A stretch of DNA of 64,000 nt from the NCBI GenBank assembly GCA_012931725.1, contig CM022949.1, positions 48,625,488 through 48,689,487 of the forward strand, read 5' to 3'. This DNA is from Litsea cubeba (lineage: Eukaryota > Streptophyta > Magnoliopsida > Laurales > Lauraceae). Made by a program: the position numbers and the translations under genes. Under the pieces are notes generated by a model. It was not told the origin of the DNA and did no database searches. It saw only the letters and a list, made by a program, of their open reading frames with translations. This document shows, piece after piece, positions 19,505-31,373 of the stretch. How positions within the stretch are numbered: the stretch's first letter is position 1; every line of letters begins with the position of its first letter.

Positions 19505-22500
19505 TGTAACGCCCCAATTCCGGATACCGAGAAGATCGTCAAAGTATCGAAATTGGCGCGCTACTTCCCGGAAAATCCGAGAACTTCCAAGATCGTAGGT
19601 CCGCAGTGAGGTCCAATTTAAAACTTTTTGAACAATAATGTAACAGCAGTTATTATTGCGGAAGCGTATTATAAGCGGAAGCCATACAGAGATAGCGGAA
19701 GCATAAGGTATCATCGTATATATGTCAAATGTAGATGGGCTGAAGTCCAGCCTAAATGTATAGTGATAACAAATCAAGTTTAATTACATATTTTTATCAC
19801 TACCCGTCTCACAACAAAAATCTCTCAAAAACCCTAAACAAAAGAACGCTCAAACCCCTGCAGCTGGTGTCGGCTCTCCACCTTCCGGCTCGACCTCATG
19901 GTCGGCCGGCCCCCATCCGTAGTCGCCTGCTACGGGCACCTCAACGAGTGCGAACGCATCGCCCTCGAACTCGGGGTCAAGACCTAAGCACCAAGAGTGG
20001 GTCAGATCTAAAGATCTGGCAAGTCACAGTAAGCTAATAATATAGAATGTATGCATCAAATGAGTAGAGACAGTAATAAAGTTAAGAGAGTAGCAATGGT
20101 ACAGATTCTAGGCAGTTGAGCACGATAAACAAATAGAATCAGAATAAACATAATAAAATAAATCTACACAAAATGGCACACTCACACAAGCTGGATACCG
20201 CGGGATATTATGCCGCGGCCCTCCCATACTGAACACAGTCGCGGCGGGGAAAATCTCACAGTGCTGGGGATTATCTAGCCCCGCAAATAACATCATCCAT
20301 CAACACACACTGAGACCGGACTCGGTATCGCACCGTCCGTCTCCAACAATGCTCATCATGATAGCCCCACATCAAATCTCAATAGCTCCTACCAGAGATG
20401 ATCAGTCCAACTGGCTGAGCTTAAATCAACTGAGTGAATGTCTATGCCGACTCGGAATCAATAAAGGTCTGTGTCTGTCTAGGCTTTACCTTGCGTGAAC
20501 AAGGTCCTAACAAAAGTCCCTAAGAGGTCCAAGTACTCAATATAAACTGTGGATCATAGTCCAAGTCCAATTCCATCATTGGATCCATACCAAGGCCCAC
20601 CAAATACATGGCCTGATCTATAACAGTCCATATGAGATACAAGTCCATATTCAATGACATATGATCCATTTACAACCATAATGGGTCAGAAGCCCATACA
20701 ATCTAACCTCTCCATTCTAGGGTAATTCACATCCGACTTAGGCCATAAAAAGGGCCCGCCTAGCCACAGACACGGGTCAATGTTCACCCAATTATATTAC
20801 CGGGTCACCTCTAAGTAGTCCTAGGTTTAGGTCCTCCATTTTCCATTTAATTAACAGGTATAAGCAATAATAAGGACAATAGAGTGATAGTCATAATATG
20901 AGGGAGATGAATCTCCAAGTACAAGGATCAAAGGGAGATATCAACGGTCCATCCTAAGTAAATGATCCACATTAGATTCAGGTCTATCCCAGGTAATTTG
21001 ATCTTTAAGTGAAACCACAGATGCTAAGGAATACTGTGTTTGGTGCTTAGAAGTTATGTGCATCATTTGGTAACGTATAAAGGTCGAATCACCTTAGATT
21101 ACATAACCTGGACTTTAATTAGTGGACCCCACGAGTCAAGGTTGAGCCGTACCATTGACTCGTGGCTGGCACAGTGATGGAAGTCTATTTGAATGGTCAG
21201 TGGGCCCTACATGTGATTGCAACAATAGAAATTAGAATCTGGGGATCGTCACTGTACACAGTGTGCTCAGCCGACCTCCTGGCCTGGGCGGTCAGCTCGG
21301 CACACTGTGATCAGAGAAGGTGAAACATCCTGCAGGCAAGGCCTACTCGTCCAGGACATCCTGTGAGTTCGGCTAACCCCCTGGCCTGGGTGGTTGGCCG
21401 TGCGCACTAGGAATTCTGGCTGGAGGAAATGTCCCAGGTTCTAGTCTCCTTTGTTGAAATCCCGCCTTCTTGGAAATCCATCTCGGAGTTCGGCTAAGCA
21501 ATAGAGCTCAATTGAATACTCAGTTCGGCCACAGCTCAGCTCGGCAAAGGGCCTAGCTCAGTTTGGTCACCCAGCTGAGTTCGGGAAAATGCATTGGGCT
21601 TGGCAGAGCATTGAGGTTGGTTTAGCTCTCAGCTCGGTTAAGCACTGAGTTCGGCTAAAGCTCGAAGTCCGGTCTGGCACGGAACCCGGTCTGGCGCTGA
21701 GCTCAGTAAAACACTGAGTTCGGCCATAACACTGAGCTCGGCCGTAACACTGAACTCGGCTTGGACACAGAGCTCGGCCTAGACACTTAGCTCGGCTAAA
21801 CGCGGTCTTCTGCCTAACCATTATGCTTGGCAGAACTCTGAGTTCGGCTAGTGTTGAATCCAACCATCGCTGAGTTCGGCCAGTGCTGAGCTCGGCAGTT
21901 GCTGAGCTGCACTAATGTTGAGCTCGGCAACCGCTTGGCTCTGCAAGTGCTGAGCTCGGCCATCGCTGGACTCTGTCCATCTCTCCTATCAGTGTTGTGC
22001 TCTGTTACAGAACCCAGTTCTGCGACCGAACACAACCTCTCTTCGTCATGCACGGGGATGGTGGTCCACCTCTGATCAAAATCCAGATCAGGTCGCACCC
22101 CATGGTCGCCCAGGGCCCCTCACATAGATGTAGGGTCCTGATCTACCAAGGGTGGTCCCACTTCGATCCCGATCTCTACACAACGAAGTGGGTTCACGTC
22201 ATTCCATCTCCGGAAACCCATCACTGCGACCCAATTCTCCTGGGTTCCTCCACAGACCAGTACAGAAGCGAAAACACGGAATAATCATTCCTATATCATC
22301 CATCAATCATCAACCGGCCATTGATCATCCAAATGAGGCAATCCCATCCATCAATGGCCAAAGGAACCAAACAGACAAGCTCAGAGGTCGATCTACTCAT
22401 ATAAATTGCAATTTGGAAATCTAACTGCAAATCAAGGAAAGAAAACATGCCATCTAGACTATTAGCATAGTGCACTTGCCTTGATCGATTGAAGGTAGAA

Positions 22501-23086
22501 GGAAAAGAGAGAAAACCACAGGGAAACCAAAAGGAAGGGTCTCAGCAGTTGCTCCTACGGTGCAGGTCGATCTCGGCTGGCCTTCTGTCAGGGATTTCTG
22601 GGGCGAGAGAGAGAGAGAGAGAGATTGGAAGAGAGATGAGGGTTCGTTGGAGGGAATTGGGGAAGAAGAAGAGAGAAGAGATTGGAACTTGAGAGGAAAG
22701 GAGATGAACAGTAGTTGTTAGGGCAGGGGAGGGTTTAGTTTATATAGGTTGGGTTTTTGGGTTATGGACAAAAATGCCCTTAGGGTTATAATAGGATTAG
22801 GGTTAGGGTAGAGGGTATTTAGGTCTTTATGTGGGCTTCTAGAAGATTCTTTGGTGCAAACTCCTTAGAGTAAATACAAAACTCTAGCTAGGGCCTCTAA
22901 CAAACTCCCTAACTCTAAAAATAACAAAAGACCCCCTATTGACTCTACTAATTACACCATTAGACTAACCCTAGGAAAATACATAACTACCCTCACTAAG
23001 TCCCATAATTAATATAATTAAAATACTTAAGCTAATATATAGTATTCAAATTCACATTGAGGGCCCACCAGGGGTGGGGTCTCACA
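19505..23086 (-). repeat. Gypsy (Tekay/Del-like) 5' LTR
   Basis: 3,582 bp, the partner of the left LTR, with the same ends. Its minus-strand TATA box is at 22739-22746. Differences from the partner include T for C near 19547, single-base changes, and small indels near 21534 (GCCACAGCTC against GCCACCCAGCTC) and near 22050. Confidence 0.93.
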
Positions 23087-23091
23087 GCTGA

Positions 23092-23586
23092 AATAGCAGA
23101 TGAGGTGTCTGATGAGCAATCCAGAAGCAGACAGCACAAACAGGGCCAAAAAAGCACCCAGGCGACCTTGAATGTGGATGCAGAAGCTGTGCGTGGGCCC
23201 CACAAAATGATCTAATCACATATCAGGTAGGAATTTATGGAAGGAGTCCAAAAGTTCTTCCTCTAGTCCAAGGGTGATGAGGATTGGATTCAGATCCACA
23301 AAACTGGACAGTTGTGATGAAATCAATCTGATGCAGAAATATTAAAATCGACTGAGGAAGAAGGGGATAAAACCTACCTCAAATGGTGAGGAAAAAATCC
23401 ATAAAAATCCTTAAAAAGATCCTTAAGAATGGTCGATCACAACTGTGGAGGTTTCTTGGAGATACGAAGGTGATCCGTGGTGGGCCACTGTTGATTAGTG
23501 GCACTAACAGAGAAGTTTTCATGCCAGGAAGAAGATCCACGCCAGGGAGATTCAGTGGATCAATGAGAGAAGAAGATTGATCATAA
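23092..23586 (-). other. Copia untranslated leader, distal part
   Basis: Purine-mixed sequence between the primer binding site and the Gypsy insertion point. It contains no long frame. It is continuous, across the removed Gypsy element, with the leader part at about 10961-11074. Confidence 0.6.
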
Positions 23587-23603
23587 CCTACACTCTGATA
23601 CCA
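23587..23603 (-). promoter_or_regulatory. Copia primer binding site
   Basis: On the minus strand TGGTATCAGAGTGTAGG directly follows the 5' LTR. It matches the 3' end of initiator methionine tRNA over the first eleven bases, the usual primer for plant Copia reverse transcription. Confidence 0.85.
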
Positions 23604-23926
23604 TGAAATAATCTATGATGAGATTAGAGGAAGAAGATGAAGATAATATTGACAAGAAAACTCAATGATCCATGGATCATCGACAGTTCTGTTTTTATAA
23701 TCAATTGTTACCTTAATCAAGGCAATAAATAAGTGAAGATTACAAATTAGAATAAATGAAAGATTAGATAAAATCAATCTAAATCAATCCTAGTCTATAC
23801 AAGGGAAATATAAAGACATAATCAGATTTACAGGGATTTGACTAAATCCTACAAGAGATAGGCTTTAATGGGCCTCTGTTGGGATGGGCCTAGGGCCTAT
23901 TAGCATAAGCCTTGTTATCTTCTACA
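23604..23926 (-). repeat. Copia 5' LTR
   Basis: About 323 bp, starting TGTAGAAGATAAC and ending ATTATTTCA on the minus strand (TG...CA borders). It contains a TATAAAAACAG box near 23690-23700 on that strand. The inner border is fixed by the primer binding site; the outer border is inferred from the TG dinucleotide because the partner LTR is outside the window. Confidence 0.65.
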
Positions 23927-25301
23927 TACCTATGACGAACAATGGATTAATTCCAATTCATCTAAAAAGATCCATCAATCTCTCATTTAAAGTCTCCACT
24001 CTAGCAAATGTACTAGTCTTACAATGAGATGAAAAATGGATATGAGGATCATACCAAATGAGCTTAGCACACAAAATCACATATGTACTTAAGAAGCTCA
24101 AATGATCATGAAACAAAATATTTTACTATAAAGCACATAAAAATCATCAATTTGCTTTAATGAAAAGATATACAAAGTTAGGCAAAAACATGCAAATCAA
24201 TGACACCATACCCAACCACACAAAGTAAGATATAGCATCAAAATCAATTTGCATTTGAAAGAATGTAACTTTGTTGATGAAACATGCAAATTGCTTGTAA
24301 AAAGTATTTCTTTCTAAATGATATAATCATAAGCACAAGGAAATAAACTTAAGGAAAATGCTTCTAAAAATATAACTAATAAAGCGTAGAACATTTTCCA
24401 AAGATCTTTAATTCACTCCAACATTCAAAATCCAATAATGAAACATTTACAAAATTATGATCAAGTGATTTTGAAAACCATGAAGTGAACTAATATCAAA
24501 TCTCAATTTGTAATCAAGGATATATAACTACAAGTGCTCATACAAATTGATTACATATTTTTCATACCAAAAGATATAACTTGTAAGTTCATGGAAAATA
24601 AAAATGGGGAATATAGGGGCAAATTATCTACTAAGGGCCTGTTTGGCATCCTTTAAAATATATATATATATATATATTTCTGCATTTCTAAAAAAACTTG
24701 TGATCCTAAAAAAAATCATGGTATGAATCCGCCAACTACACTTTTGATGCACAAATAAGATCATTTGGATTTATGAAATAACAAAGACTTTGGAATTGTG
24801 AGAAAACAAAGACTTTGGAATCTTGATTCACATGGGATGGAATCGTGTACTATGGCATTTTGAGATTGTGCTCGGGGAGAGTAACTTAAATTTAATCTAG
24901 TGACCAATGTTTTTAATTCTTTTCAAAGTTTATATACCCTTGGGTTTGGATTTGGTTAAGTGGTGAATGACTTTGTAGGTTGGAGGGGCACTGGGGTATT
25001 TATATAAGTGTTTTGTTATGTACAGGTATCTAATAGGTTGGAAAAAAAAAATCTTAAATGCCACCTGTATAGGTGAGACTATGCCGAAGTTTTAAGAAAT
25101 CTTTTTCATCAAGATTTTGTCTTAGGACCATTTTTATGAAGTACACCTTAATGTCTGGTAGAACGTATTTATGCTTCTTATTTATCATTTAATTTGTAGG
25201 ATGATGTTTTTAGTATTTATGAATCTGTCAACTCTGTGGCGCAAGGAGATTTAGACAATGATGAAGTTGCAAATGTATCTTTCTATTGTCTATGATCATA
25301 A
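23927..25301. other. AT-rich intergenic DNA with a (TA)n microsatellite
   Basis: Low-GC sequence left of the MULE, outside the Copia element. A short (TA)n run lies at 24660-24677. Just before it, CTAAGGGCCTGTTTGG (24631-24646) looks like the terminus of a hAT or Tourist-type element, but no matching end was found. A short open stretch at 25201-25280 is part of the interrupted sequence described for 26720-27432. No gene identified. Confidence 0.5.
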
Positions 25302-25310
25302 TATCTTTTA
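25302..25310. repeat. MULE target site duplication (second copy 26711-26719)
   Basis: TATCTTTTA occurs exactly at both edges of the 1,400-bp element and fixes its borders to the base. Confidence 0.88.
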
Positions 25311-25861
25311 AGGATAAATATAGAATACCTACCTGTACTTTGGTCAAAATGCAGACTACCCCCGGACTTTGATATTTTATACTAAACCTACCTGAAGTTT
25401 TAACTAACATGCAAAATGAATGGACTCTGTTAGTATTAACGGCGTATATGTATAAATGGTGTCTGGTGCTTACTGACGGCAACTTCCTCGCCAGGATAGA
25501 TTATGAATGAGACTTATTTGCCCCTGACACTTCATTATCAGCAACAATCCCTCTCTTGATCAGCATTTCACCAAACACCATGTGCACTTCATTATCAGAA
25601 TTTGATTGTCTGACCTTTAGAATAACAGTCGTGACACTTTAGCATCACCACTGCATCACAGCCATGGTATTCGCAATATGGTTCCACTTGTAGCAGTTTC
25701 CATTGTCATTTACATTGATGAAAGTAGGTAGAATTTATGCATTCTCGTGGATGCGTCCAGAAATTGATTTTCCAATGAGGTGAATCTCCTCGAGTTGAGT
25801 GCATTTGAGAAAATGACGGGATAATGGCTGTAACAGATATGGTACGGGAGAGAGGGAGAGG

Positions 25862-25907
<46 letters not shown>

Positions 25908-26710
25908 TGTGTATTCATGTGACATTGTTGTAAGAGTAGTTGAGTAGTTACTGAGTAGTGATTTACTTCTTTGTCTTCTCGATGGTCTCTTCTTTTTATC
26001 TTTGCACGAGGGCACGGATGCGCCTGAAAGGATCTTGGTGATGAGAGCTGCCAGTTGAGATATGAGGATCTCGGTTTGGGTATGAATATGATGCAGGTGG
26101 AGGGCCGTTTGGTTGGTTGGATTCATGGAGTTGCAGGTGGGTTTGTTTTGGTGAATGAGAGAGAGTTTTATTGAGGCTGGTGGTTAGATCTATTAGGATG
26201 GTTGCAGGCAATGGGTGCTCCATTTGGGACAATGTGGCCTGGTTTGGCATGGTGTGGCTGAATGGGTAGAGATATTGTTTGATGGGTTGTTTTAGGGTGA
26301 TGAGAGAACCTGAGAGAGAAAGAGGGTTTGTTTGGTTGTGAGATTTAGATGGAAAGTAAGGTGGATCTGAGAATGGATTCTCGCTCAAGCTTCTTAATGG
26401 TTTAACAAAGTCTGAAATCGCATAGCCTAACCGCAATCCGAATCGCCTTTCGGAGGAGGGGCGATTTCTCCCAAAATTACCTATCCAATGAAGAACCCTA
26501 ACCGCAAGCGAAAAAATGGGCAAAATGATCGAAAAGGGCAAGACACGAGTTATATACAGAGGGGTAAATTCGTTATTCCATCTTTTCCGTCACAACCGTC
26601 TTTATTTGCATTATGATTTAAAATACAGGTAGGTTTAGTACAAAATACGAAACTACAGGGGGTAGTTTGAAATATGTGTAAAGTACAGGTAGGTATTCTG
26701 CATTTATTCC
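25311..26710. mobile_element. Mutator-like element (MULE), non-autonomous, 1,400 bp
   Basis: Long imperfect terminal inverted repeats of about 90 bp: the left end begins AGGATAAATATAGAATACCT, the right end read inward begins GGAATAAATGCAGAATACCT; both then share CTACCTGTACTTT, ACTACCCCC and ACTAAACCTACCTG. The flanks are a perfect 9-bp duplication TATCTTTTA (25302-25310 and 26711-26719), the Mutator hallmark. Inside are an (AG)n tract and a Pro/Ser-rich minus-strand frame (25996-26541) that I do not recognise. There is no MURA-type transposase. Confidence 0.85.
25864..25904. repeat. (GA)n microsatellite inside the MULE
   Basis: About 20 uninterrupted GA units. It generates the artefactual serine/leucine-repeat frames on the minus strand. 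Confidence 0.9.
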
Positions 26711-26719
26711 TATCTTTTA

Positions 26720-27432
26720 ATGCCTATAATTTTATTTTATTTTTTTGCATTTTAAAATATTTTTTTCACAAGTCTTTAGTCGTGATAGCTGATCGAAGGC
26801 GTGTACGTGACTTAGGCACTGGTGTTTCAAAAACTATCATAAAACATTCAAGTCCTTATAAGAGAGCTTTGGAGAAGGAGCATGAATATAATACACATCT
26901 TCTCAAACTAAGGTGAAAAAGTTGAAGGAGAATCAATTGAGCCTATAGAGGGAAATGGAGCAGTTGAAACAAACTCATAAATGTGGGACGTAATTGCAGT
27001 CTTCCACTTATCATATGGAGGAGTTGAAACAAACTCATAAATGTGGGACGTAATTGCAGTCTTCCACTTATCATGGGAGTTCATCTCAGGTACAATGTTA
27101 ATTTTTTATACATGATTGACTCAATAGATTAATTAATTATTATGATTGATGAAATACTAACACAATGAATTTCTAATATTTTTTTGTAGGCTCGGGATAA
27201 TTCCCCGCCCAAGGAGGCTTGTACAAACCAATCAAATACTCATACAGGTCGGGTTTCATGTAAGCTATATATTGCATTATGTGCAAAAAGATATTATCGT
27301 TGCCCATTGATGTGATCGTTATAGATGAGATTCCGAGATTTAGCGTACAGTTGTTGGATGGATATTTGAGTTCTTGGGATCTCATTTTGGGTGATATCTT
27401 TTCATGTCCCATGTATAGAACTGACTTTGGCT
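26720..27432 (+). other. Degraded coding-like region with a 60-bp in-frame tandem duplication
   Basis: A charged frame at 26760-26915 (VVIADRRRVRDLGTGV and on to EKEHEYNTHLLK) is followed by coiled-coil-like KVKKLKENQLSL and two exact-length copies of a 60-bp unit (about 26955-27014 and 27015-27074) encoding MEQLKQTHKCGT then a stop. The style resembles the charged tail of plant En/Spm-associated proteins (Transposase_24 type), but this is a guess. The MULE at 25311-26710 interrupts the left side. Several stops show it is not functional. Confidence 0.3.
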
Positions 27433-27440
27433 GATTTTGG

Positions 27441-28639
27441 CAGGGGCGGATGAGAGGGGGGGGGGGGGTGGCTGCAGCCCACCCAAGGTTTCAGCCCAAA
27501 AAAAAAAAAAAAGTTTTTCATATGGGTTGTTTTCTTGCCTTTTCAGTTCATAGTTTTACTAATTCAAGATATCATTATATTCTTTCTCTCTCTTTCTCTT
27601 GGTTCTGGAAAGAATTCATCTTTTGTTTTTGTTTCTTCTTCTGGGTCCTTTTATCAAAATCCTTTTCTCCTTTTGCGTACATGTGATTTCTTTCAAATAC
27701 AATATTTTCTCTGTGACTGTTTTTTCATGTGCTACTCTGTTTTCTTCTCCCTCTTTAATTTGATTCACAGATCTCTCCATGTTTGCATAATCTCAAATGG
27801 ATTTCCTTCAAATCCTTTGTTCCTCTTCTCTTATCTTAAATTTGCAGGGATTGCACAGAATACCAACAATGAAGGGACGCATTCGGGAACTGGGATTGCA
27901 TTTTTGAGCCATTTGGATGAGGTTTCCCCAAACGAACAGATCCTTCCCATTACTCCCACTTTAAAGATTTTCAGTTTTGCAGAGTTGAAGGAGGCGATCA
28001 GGAACTTTAGTCCCGATAGACTTCTTGGCGAGGTAGGTTTTGGGAGGGTTTTCATGGGTTGGATTGATGAGAAGACATTTGCACCAACCAAGGCCTGGAG
28101 TGGGATGGCTATTGCAGTATTGCTGTCAAGAAATGGAATTCAGACGGCTTCCAAGGAAGGGAAGAGTGGTATGTATTTTCCATTCAATCCAATATTTGTT
28201 TGGCAAAATTTGAGGGAAATAAACAAGAAAAAGAAAATAGGTTGGCGGGGTTGTGGTGCATGGAAAAAAACCGTGCCTGGGCCATTGACTAGTGCCGACC
28301 CATTCTTCAAGTTATAAATAAGCATAAATGTTTTTGCATTTATTTTAATAGTTTAATTTTATTTCAAATTAAAGAACCTAATGAATCCTTCTCGACATAT
28401 AGATAGTGTTTTCAATACACTTTCTAAATAAGCAATTGCAAATAATCGGTTGCTTCTCCGAAATGTTATTCAATGTATTCGGATGCTTGCACTACACGGG
28501 TTTCCTTTTAGAGGACATGATGAATAGAAGAATTTTTTATAGTTTTTGGTGAGACATTGTTGCTATTTTTTTAGTGTAAGTTAAGTGCAGCCCCCCCCCC
28601 CCCCCCCCCCCCAGATTAGAAGTCCTGGATCCGCCTCTA
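27441..28639 (+). mobile_element. hAT-type element carrying a host kinase exon (Pack-hAT), 1,199 bp
   Basis: The left end is CAGGGGCGGATGAG, and the right end read inward is TAGAGGCGGATCCAGG. Both are followed by a homopolymer (13 G on the left, 22 C on the right at 28591-28612) and GGCTGCA-like sequence, so the inverted repeat extends about 60 bp imperfectly. An exact 8-bp duplication GATTTTGG flanks it (27433-27440 and 28640-28647), as in hAT superfamily insertions. There is no transposase; the interior holds a fragment of a receptor-like cytoplasmic kinase gene with intron sequence on both sides. Strand given is that of the captured fragment. Confidence 0.8.
27848..28168 (+). pseudogene. 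Captured exon of a receptor-like cytoplasmic kinase (RLCK VII / PBL-like), frameshifted
   Basis: After a long pyrimidine-rich tract and acceptor TTTGCAG, the exon reads FSFAELKEAIRNFSPDRLLG, then EVGFGRVFMGWIDEKTFAPT and SGMAIAV. RLCK-VII kinases read FSFAEL..ATRNFRPD..LGEGGFGRVFKGWIDEKT..P. Three lesions are visible. The glycine loop GEGGFG is GEVGFG. The expected KPGSG-like stretch has Trp for Gly (TKAWSGM). An 8-bp tandem duplication (ATTGCAGT then ATTGCTGT near 28109-28125) shifts the frame just before the catalytic-lysine segment AVKKWNSDG, which is legible in another frame up to REEW and a GTATGT donor at 28169. These kinases act in immune and growth signalling beneath receptor kinases; this fragment cannot. 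Confidence 0.85.
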
Positions 28640-28647
28640 GATTTTGG

Positions 28648-31373
28648 CACAAATAATGATTTATGTAAATGACTTAATTTTTAGTATTTACTTTGATGTT
28701 GGGACTATGGTAATGGTAATAACGAACATGTTTTTGTGAAGTTGCTATTTTTTTAAGATAGTTATTTTGATGGATGGGTGTTTTTTTTTTTTTGTTTTAC
28801 TTGAGTTCTTTAATGGATGGGTAATGGATGCTTGTATAGTTGATGATAGGTTAAGATATTCAAAATTACGAGACATATTTTTTTAAAAATAATTATATAT
28901 ATATTTAAAAAAACACCTTAAAAAATAAAATAATGGCTCCAAACGGTCGTTAAATTAATGGTAGTTGTTTGTAAATATATTTTTTTTAAATTAACTAGAA
29001 GTGTTTCCGACGGCTGACGTACGTCGTTGAAAATGACGGCCATTAACTATCGTTGTTCCGACTAATTGCCGACCGCCTTTGGCAGTTGTTTAAAAAAAAA
29101 AGCAACTTCAATTTTTTTCGACTGTGCACCCCTTTATCAAGAGTCAAGACCAATATCATTTTCTTAAAAAAGCGACTGCATAATTTCTAGCAATAATTTG
29201 GTGCATTTGAGATTTCTCAAGACCAAAACCCCATTAAACTCTTTCCATTAAATATATCCTAAATAAATTTACAGTGGAGGCTAAAATCACTCCTTTTTAC
29301 TCATTTGACCTCCGAGAACTCAATTTATTTCTCTTTCCATGGAAGACACCCTTTTTACTGACTCTTGTGTTATGCACGAGAGAATGGTAAATGATCATAT
29401 TCCTAAACTAACATAATATACCCTACATTCTCCATGCACTAATAACTACCTTCCTTTCGCATGCTTCTTTTGTTGTTTTCTTCACCGTCTACACCTCCTC
29501 TTCCTCCATCCCTCAAGTACACTTAGGGTAACTTTAGCAGTGTTGGGGATAGTACTTAGGTCAAACCCTGAAAGCGGGTGAGAAGTGATGCCTCTTAATG
29601 CTAAAGCCGCTCACCCTTCTACCTTCCTTAATAATTTAATAACCCTTCTTCCTTACTAATTTGACATCCAAGTTACTGTGATATTTCAAGTTACTTGCTA
29701 ATTGAGCCAATTTCCAAGATCCTAGATTTCAAAATACTAATACCAATAGTTATGATCTTCTAAGTGTTTGACCATGTTGGAAGACAAGTCCTTCTAGAAC
29801 TCGCATCACTCCTTTCAATTTTGTCTCTTCCATTTTAAATAATGTTACATTTTTAGTGTCCTTAAAATGAAAAAGTAGAGCATAATGATATTTCAACAAA
29901 ATAATATTTTTATATAATTATTTTAAAAAAGTTCCTGCTACAACAAGAATTTGACCTCATGCACTCTTCATATATATGTCCTGATCATGTCCCTTTTATA
30001 TCAGCTGAGTTACAGTTGAGGGACCTTATTATTTAAAATCTAATATTATTTAAAATCTAATATCATTGCACTTGAATGATTACGATTTTGTGAACTTCCA
30101 ACAACATTTTCAATTTAGATTTCTTCAATTTAGATTTGTTATAGACTTTCCCTCCTTGAAATGTTCATATTTATATATGGAAAATATTCAATTGAGAACT
30201 AGTTATCACCTATTATATGAGAACTTCTTTACAGAGGCCAACTAGCAATCCATCCAAACCCAGCAACCAATAGGGAACTCCCTGGTAGTCACTAATCCCA
30301 AGCATTGGCACACATTTGAATGGACTGAACCATTGGATCGAAGGTTGAATATTTTCTTGAATATGAAGCCATTAAATTTTTGGGTCACGGAAGAAGGGGG
30401 TAGGGGCATGGATTTGGGGTCAAACTTGATACTTGGATTGGTCTCACATAGATCTTTCCATACCCCCCGGTCTCATCCCCAAATGGGTTCTACAATTGGG
30501 CCCCATAAAAAAATTCTCAGTTCCGACCTGAATATTATCCTTTATATATTATATATAACTACAAGTAGGGAGATTTTTTTTTTTTTTTTTTTAATCTCAA
30601 TGGCATCATTGTCATTTGCTAGCACTGCACTGCATTTATGGTGAGATACCTTCAATCGATTTATTTTCTCTAATCATACCCTTCAATGTCTCCACTAGAC
30701 TAATATTTATTTAATATATGTATCATACAATGTACATTTATGTTTACAAAAGATTGCTAATGTCGCACGCAGCTCTTTCCAAGCTGATTTTCACATGGTC
30801 AGGCCATTCATCACGTGAGTCCCACGTGCCCTCCATTTCCCTATACAGGCTGGACCACCCTGCGCCCATTTGGCTGGCTCCCACTTGTACAATAATAGAA
30901 CATCTCTTATAAAAATATTACATACATTTGGCAGTAGGGAAACACAAGCATGAAAATATACATTTAATAAAAGTTATTAGAGAAACTTGAACAGACTCCG
31001 AACCTAGCTAATCTGTAACTTGACCTTTCATTTATCTGTGCATAGAGAACCCCGGTTAGTTCTGGCTTCATTGTTTGATAGAGGAGTTGAAAAAGGGTTG
31101 GATGTCATTTGTAGAAAGCCAAAGTTTGATCCATCTAATAAGTAAATAAGTCGGTCAAATATGGGTTGAGCCTTGGGTAAAGATCAAGGAATAAGTCAAG
31201 ACAATACTTCTTTTGTCTTCGTTGCCCCATTGCACGAGCACCTAGTTATAAGTTTGATTTATGGATAGGCCGGAGACTATCGAGATGAATGAAGTAATTA
31301 AAGATCTTCTACCATTGTCATATTCGAGTCAAGGAAGGAGAGATCCAAGCAGAAATGATTTGGATATTGGGTG
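28648..31373. other. AT-rich intergenic DNA
   Basis: No supported gene. Notable items only: a stretch near 29005-29085 with CGACGGC/GCCGTC motifs that resembles CACTA subterminal DNA but has no terminus, a poly(T) run of about 21 near 30570-30591, and a short direct repeat (ATTATTTAAAATCTAAT) near 30030-30060. Confidence 0.5.

Larger units (their letters stand above)
11080..23086 (-). mobile_element. Complete Ty3/Gypsy chromovirus (Tekay/Del-like), about 12.0 kb
   Basis: Two LTRs (11080-14665 and 19505-23086) flank a single long polyprotein on the minus strand. The primer binding site adjoins the right LTR and the polypurine tract adjoins the left LTR. The target duplication GCTGA is exact on both sides. 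Internal order gag, protease, reverse transcriptase, RNase H, integrase, chromodomain-like tail places it among chromoviruses; LTR length and primer fit Tekay/Del. By eye the LTRs differ at roughly 20 to 30 positions including a few short indels in about 3.58 kb, so the insertion is young and the element may be autonomous. Confidence 0.93.
8788..23926 (-). mobile_element. Ty1/Copia LTR retrotransposon, interrupted by a Gypsy element and a CACTA element
   Basis: Read on the minus strand: 5' LTR (23926-23604), primer binding site (23603-23587), leader (to 23087), then the nested Gypsy element (23086-11080), then the rest of the leader (11079 down), gag-protease (10960-9725) and integrase (9721-8788). 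Integrase breaks off at the CACTA insertion after the residues CDAAQTAV; the remaining integrase, reverse transcriptase, RNase H and 3' LTR should lie left of the window. The coding frame is one continuous frame with only two in-frame stops and no frameshift, so decay is modest. The Gypsy target duplication GCTGA is present at both junctions (11075-11079 and 23087-23091). Confidence 0.85.

Noticed and set aside
24631..24646. TAAGGGCCTGTTTGG as a MITE end
   Set aside because: Looks like a Tourist/hAT terminus, but no inverted partner was found within about 1 kb; the same holds for 45963-45978.
25996..26541. 181-codon frame inside the MULE as a captured gene
   Set aside because: Pro/Ser/His-rich without recognisable family or splice structure; cannot be supported as host-derived from sequence alone.
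29005..29085. CGACGGC motifs as CACTA subterminal repeats
   Set aside because: No CACTA/TAGTG terminus or target duplication nearby.
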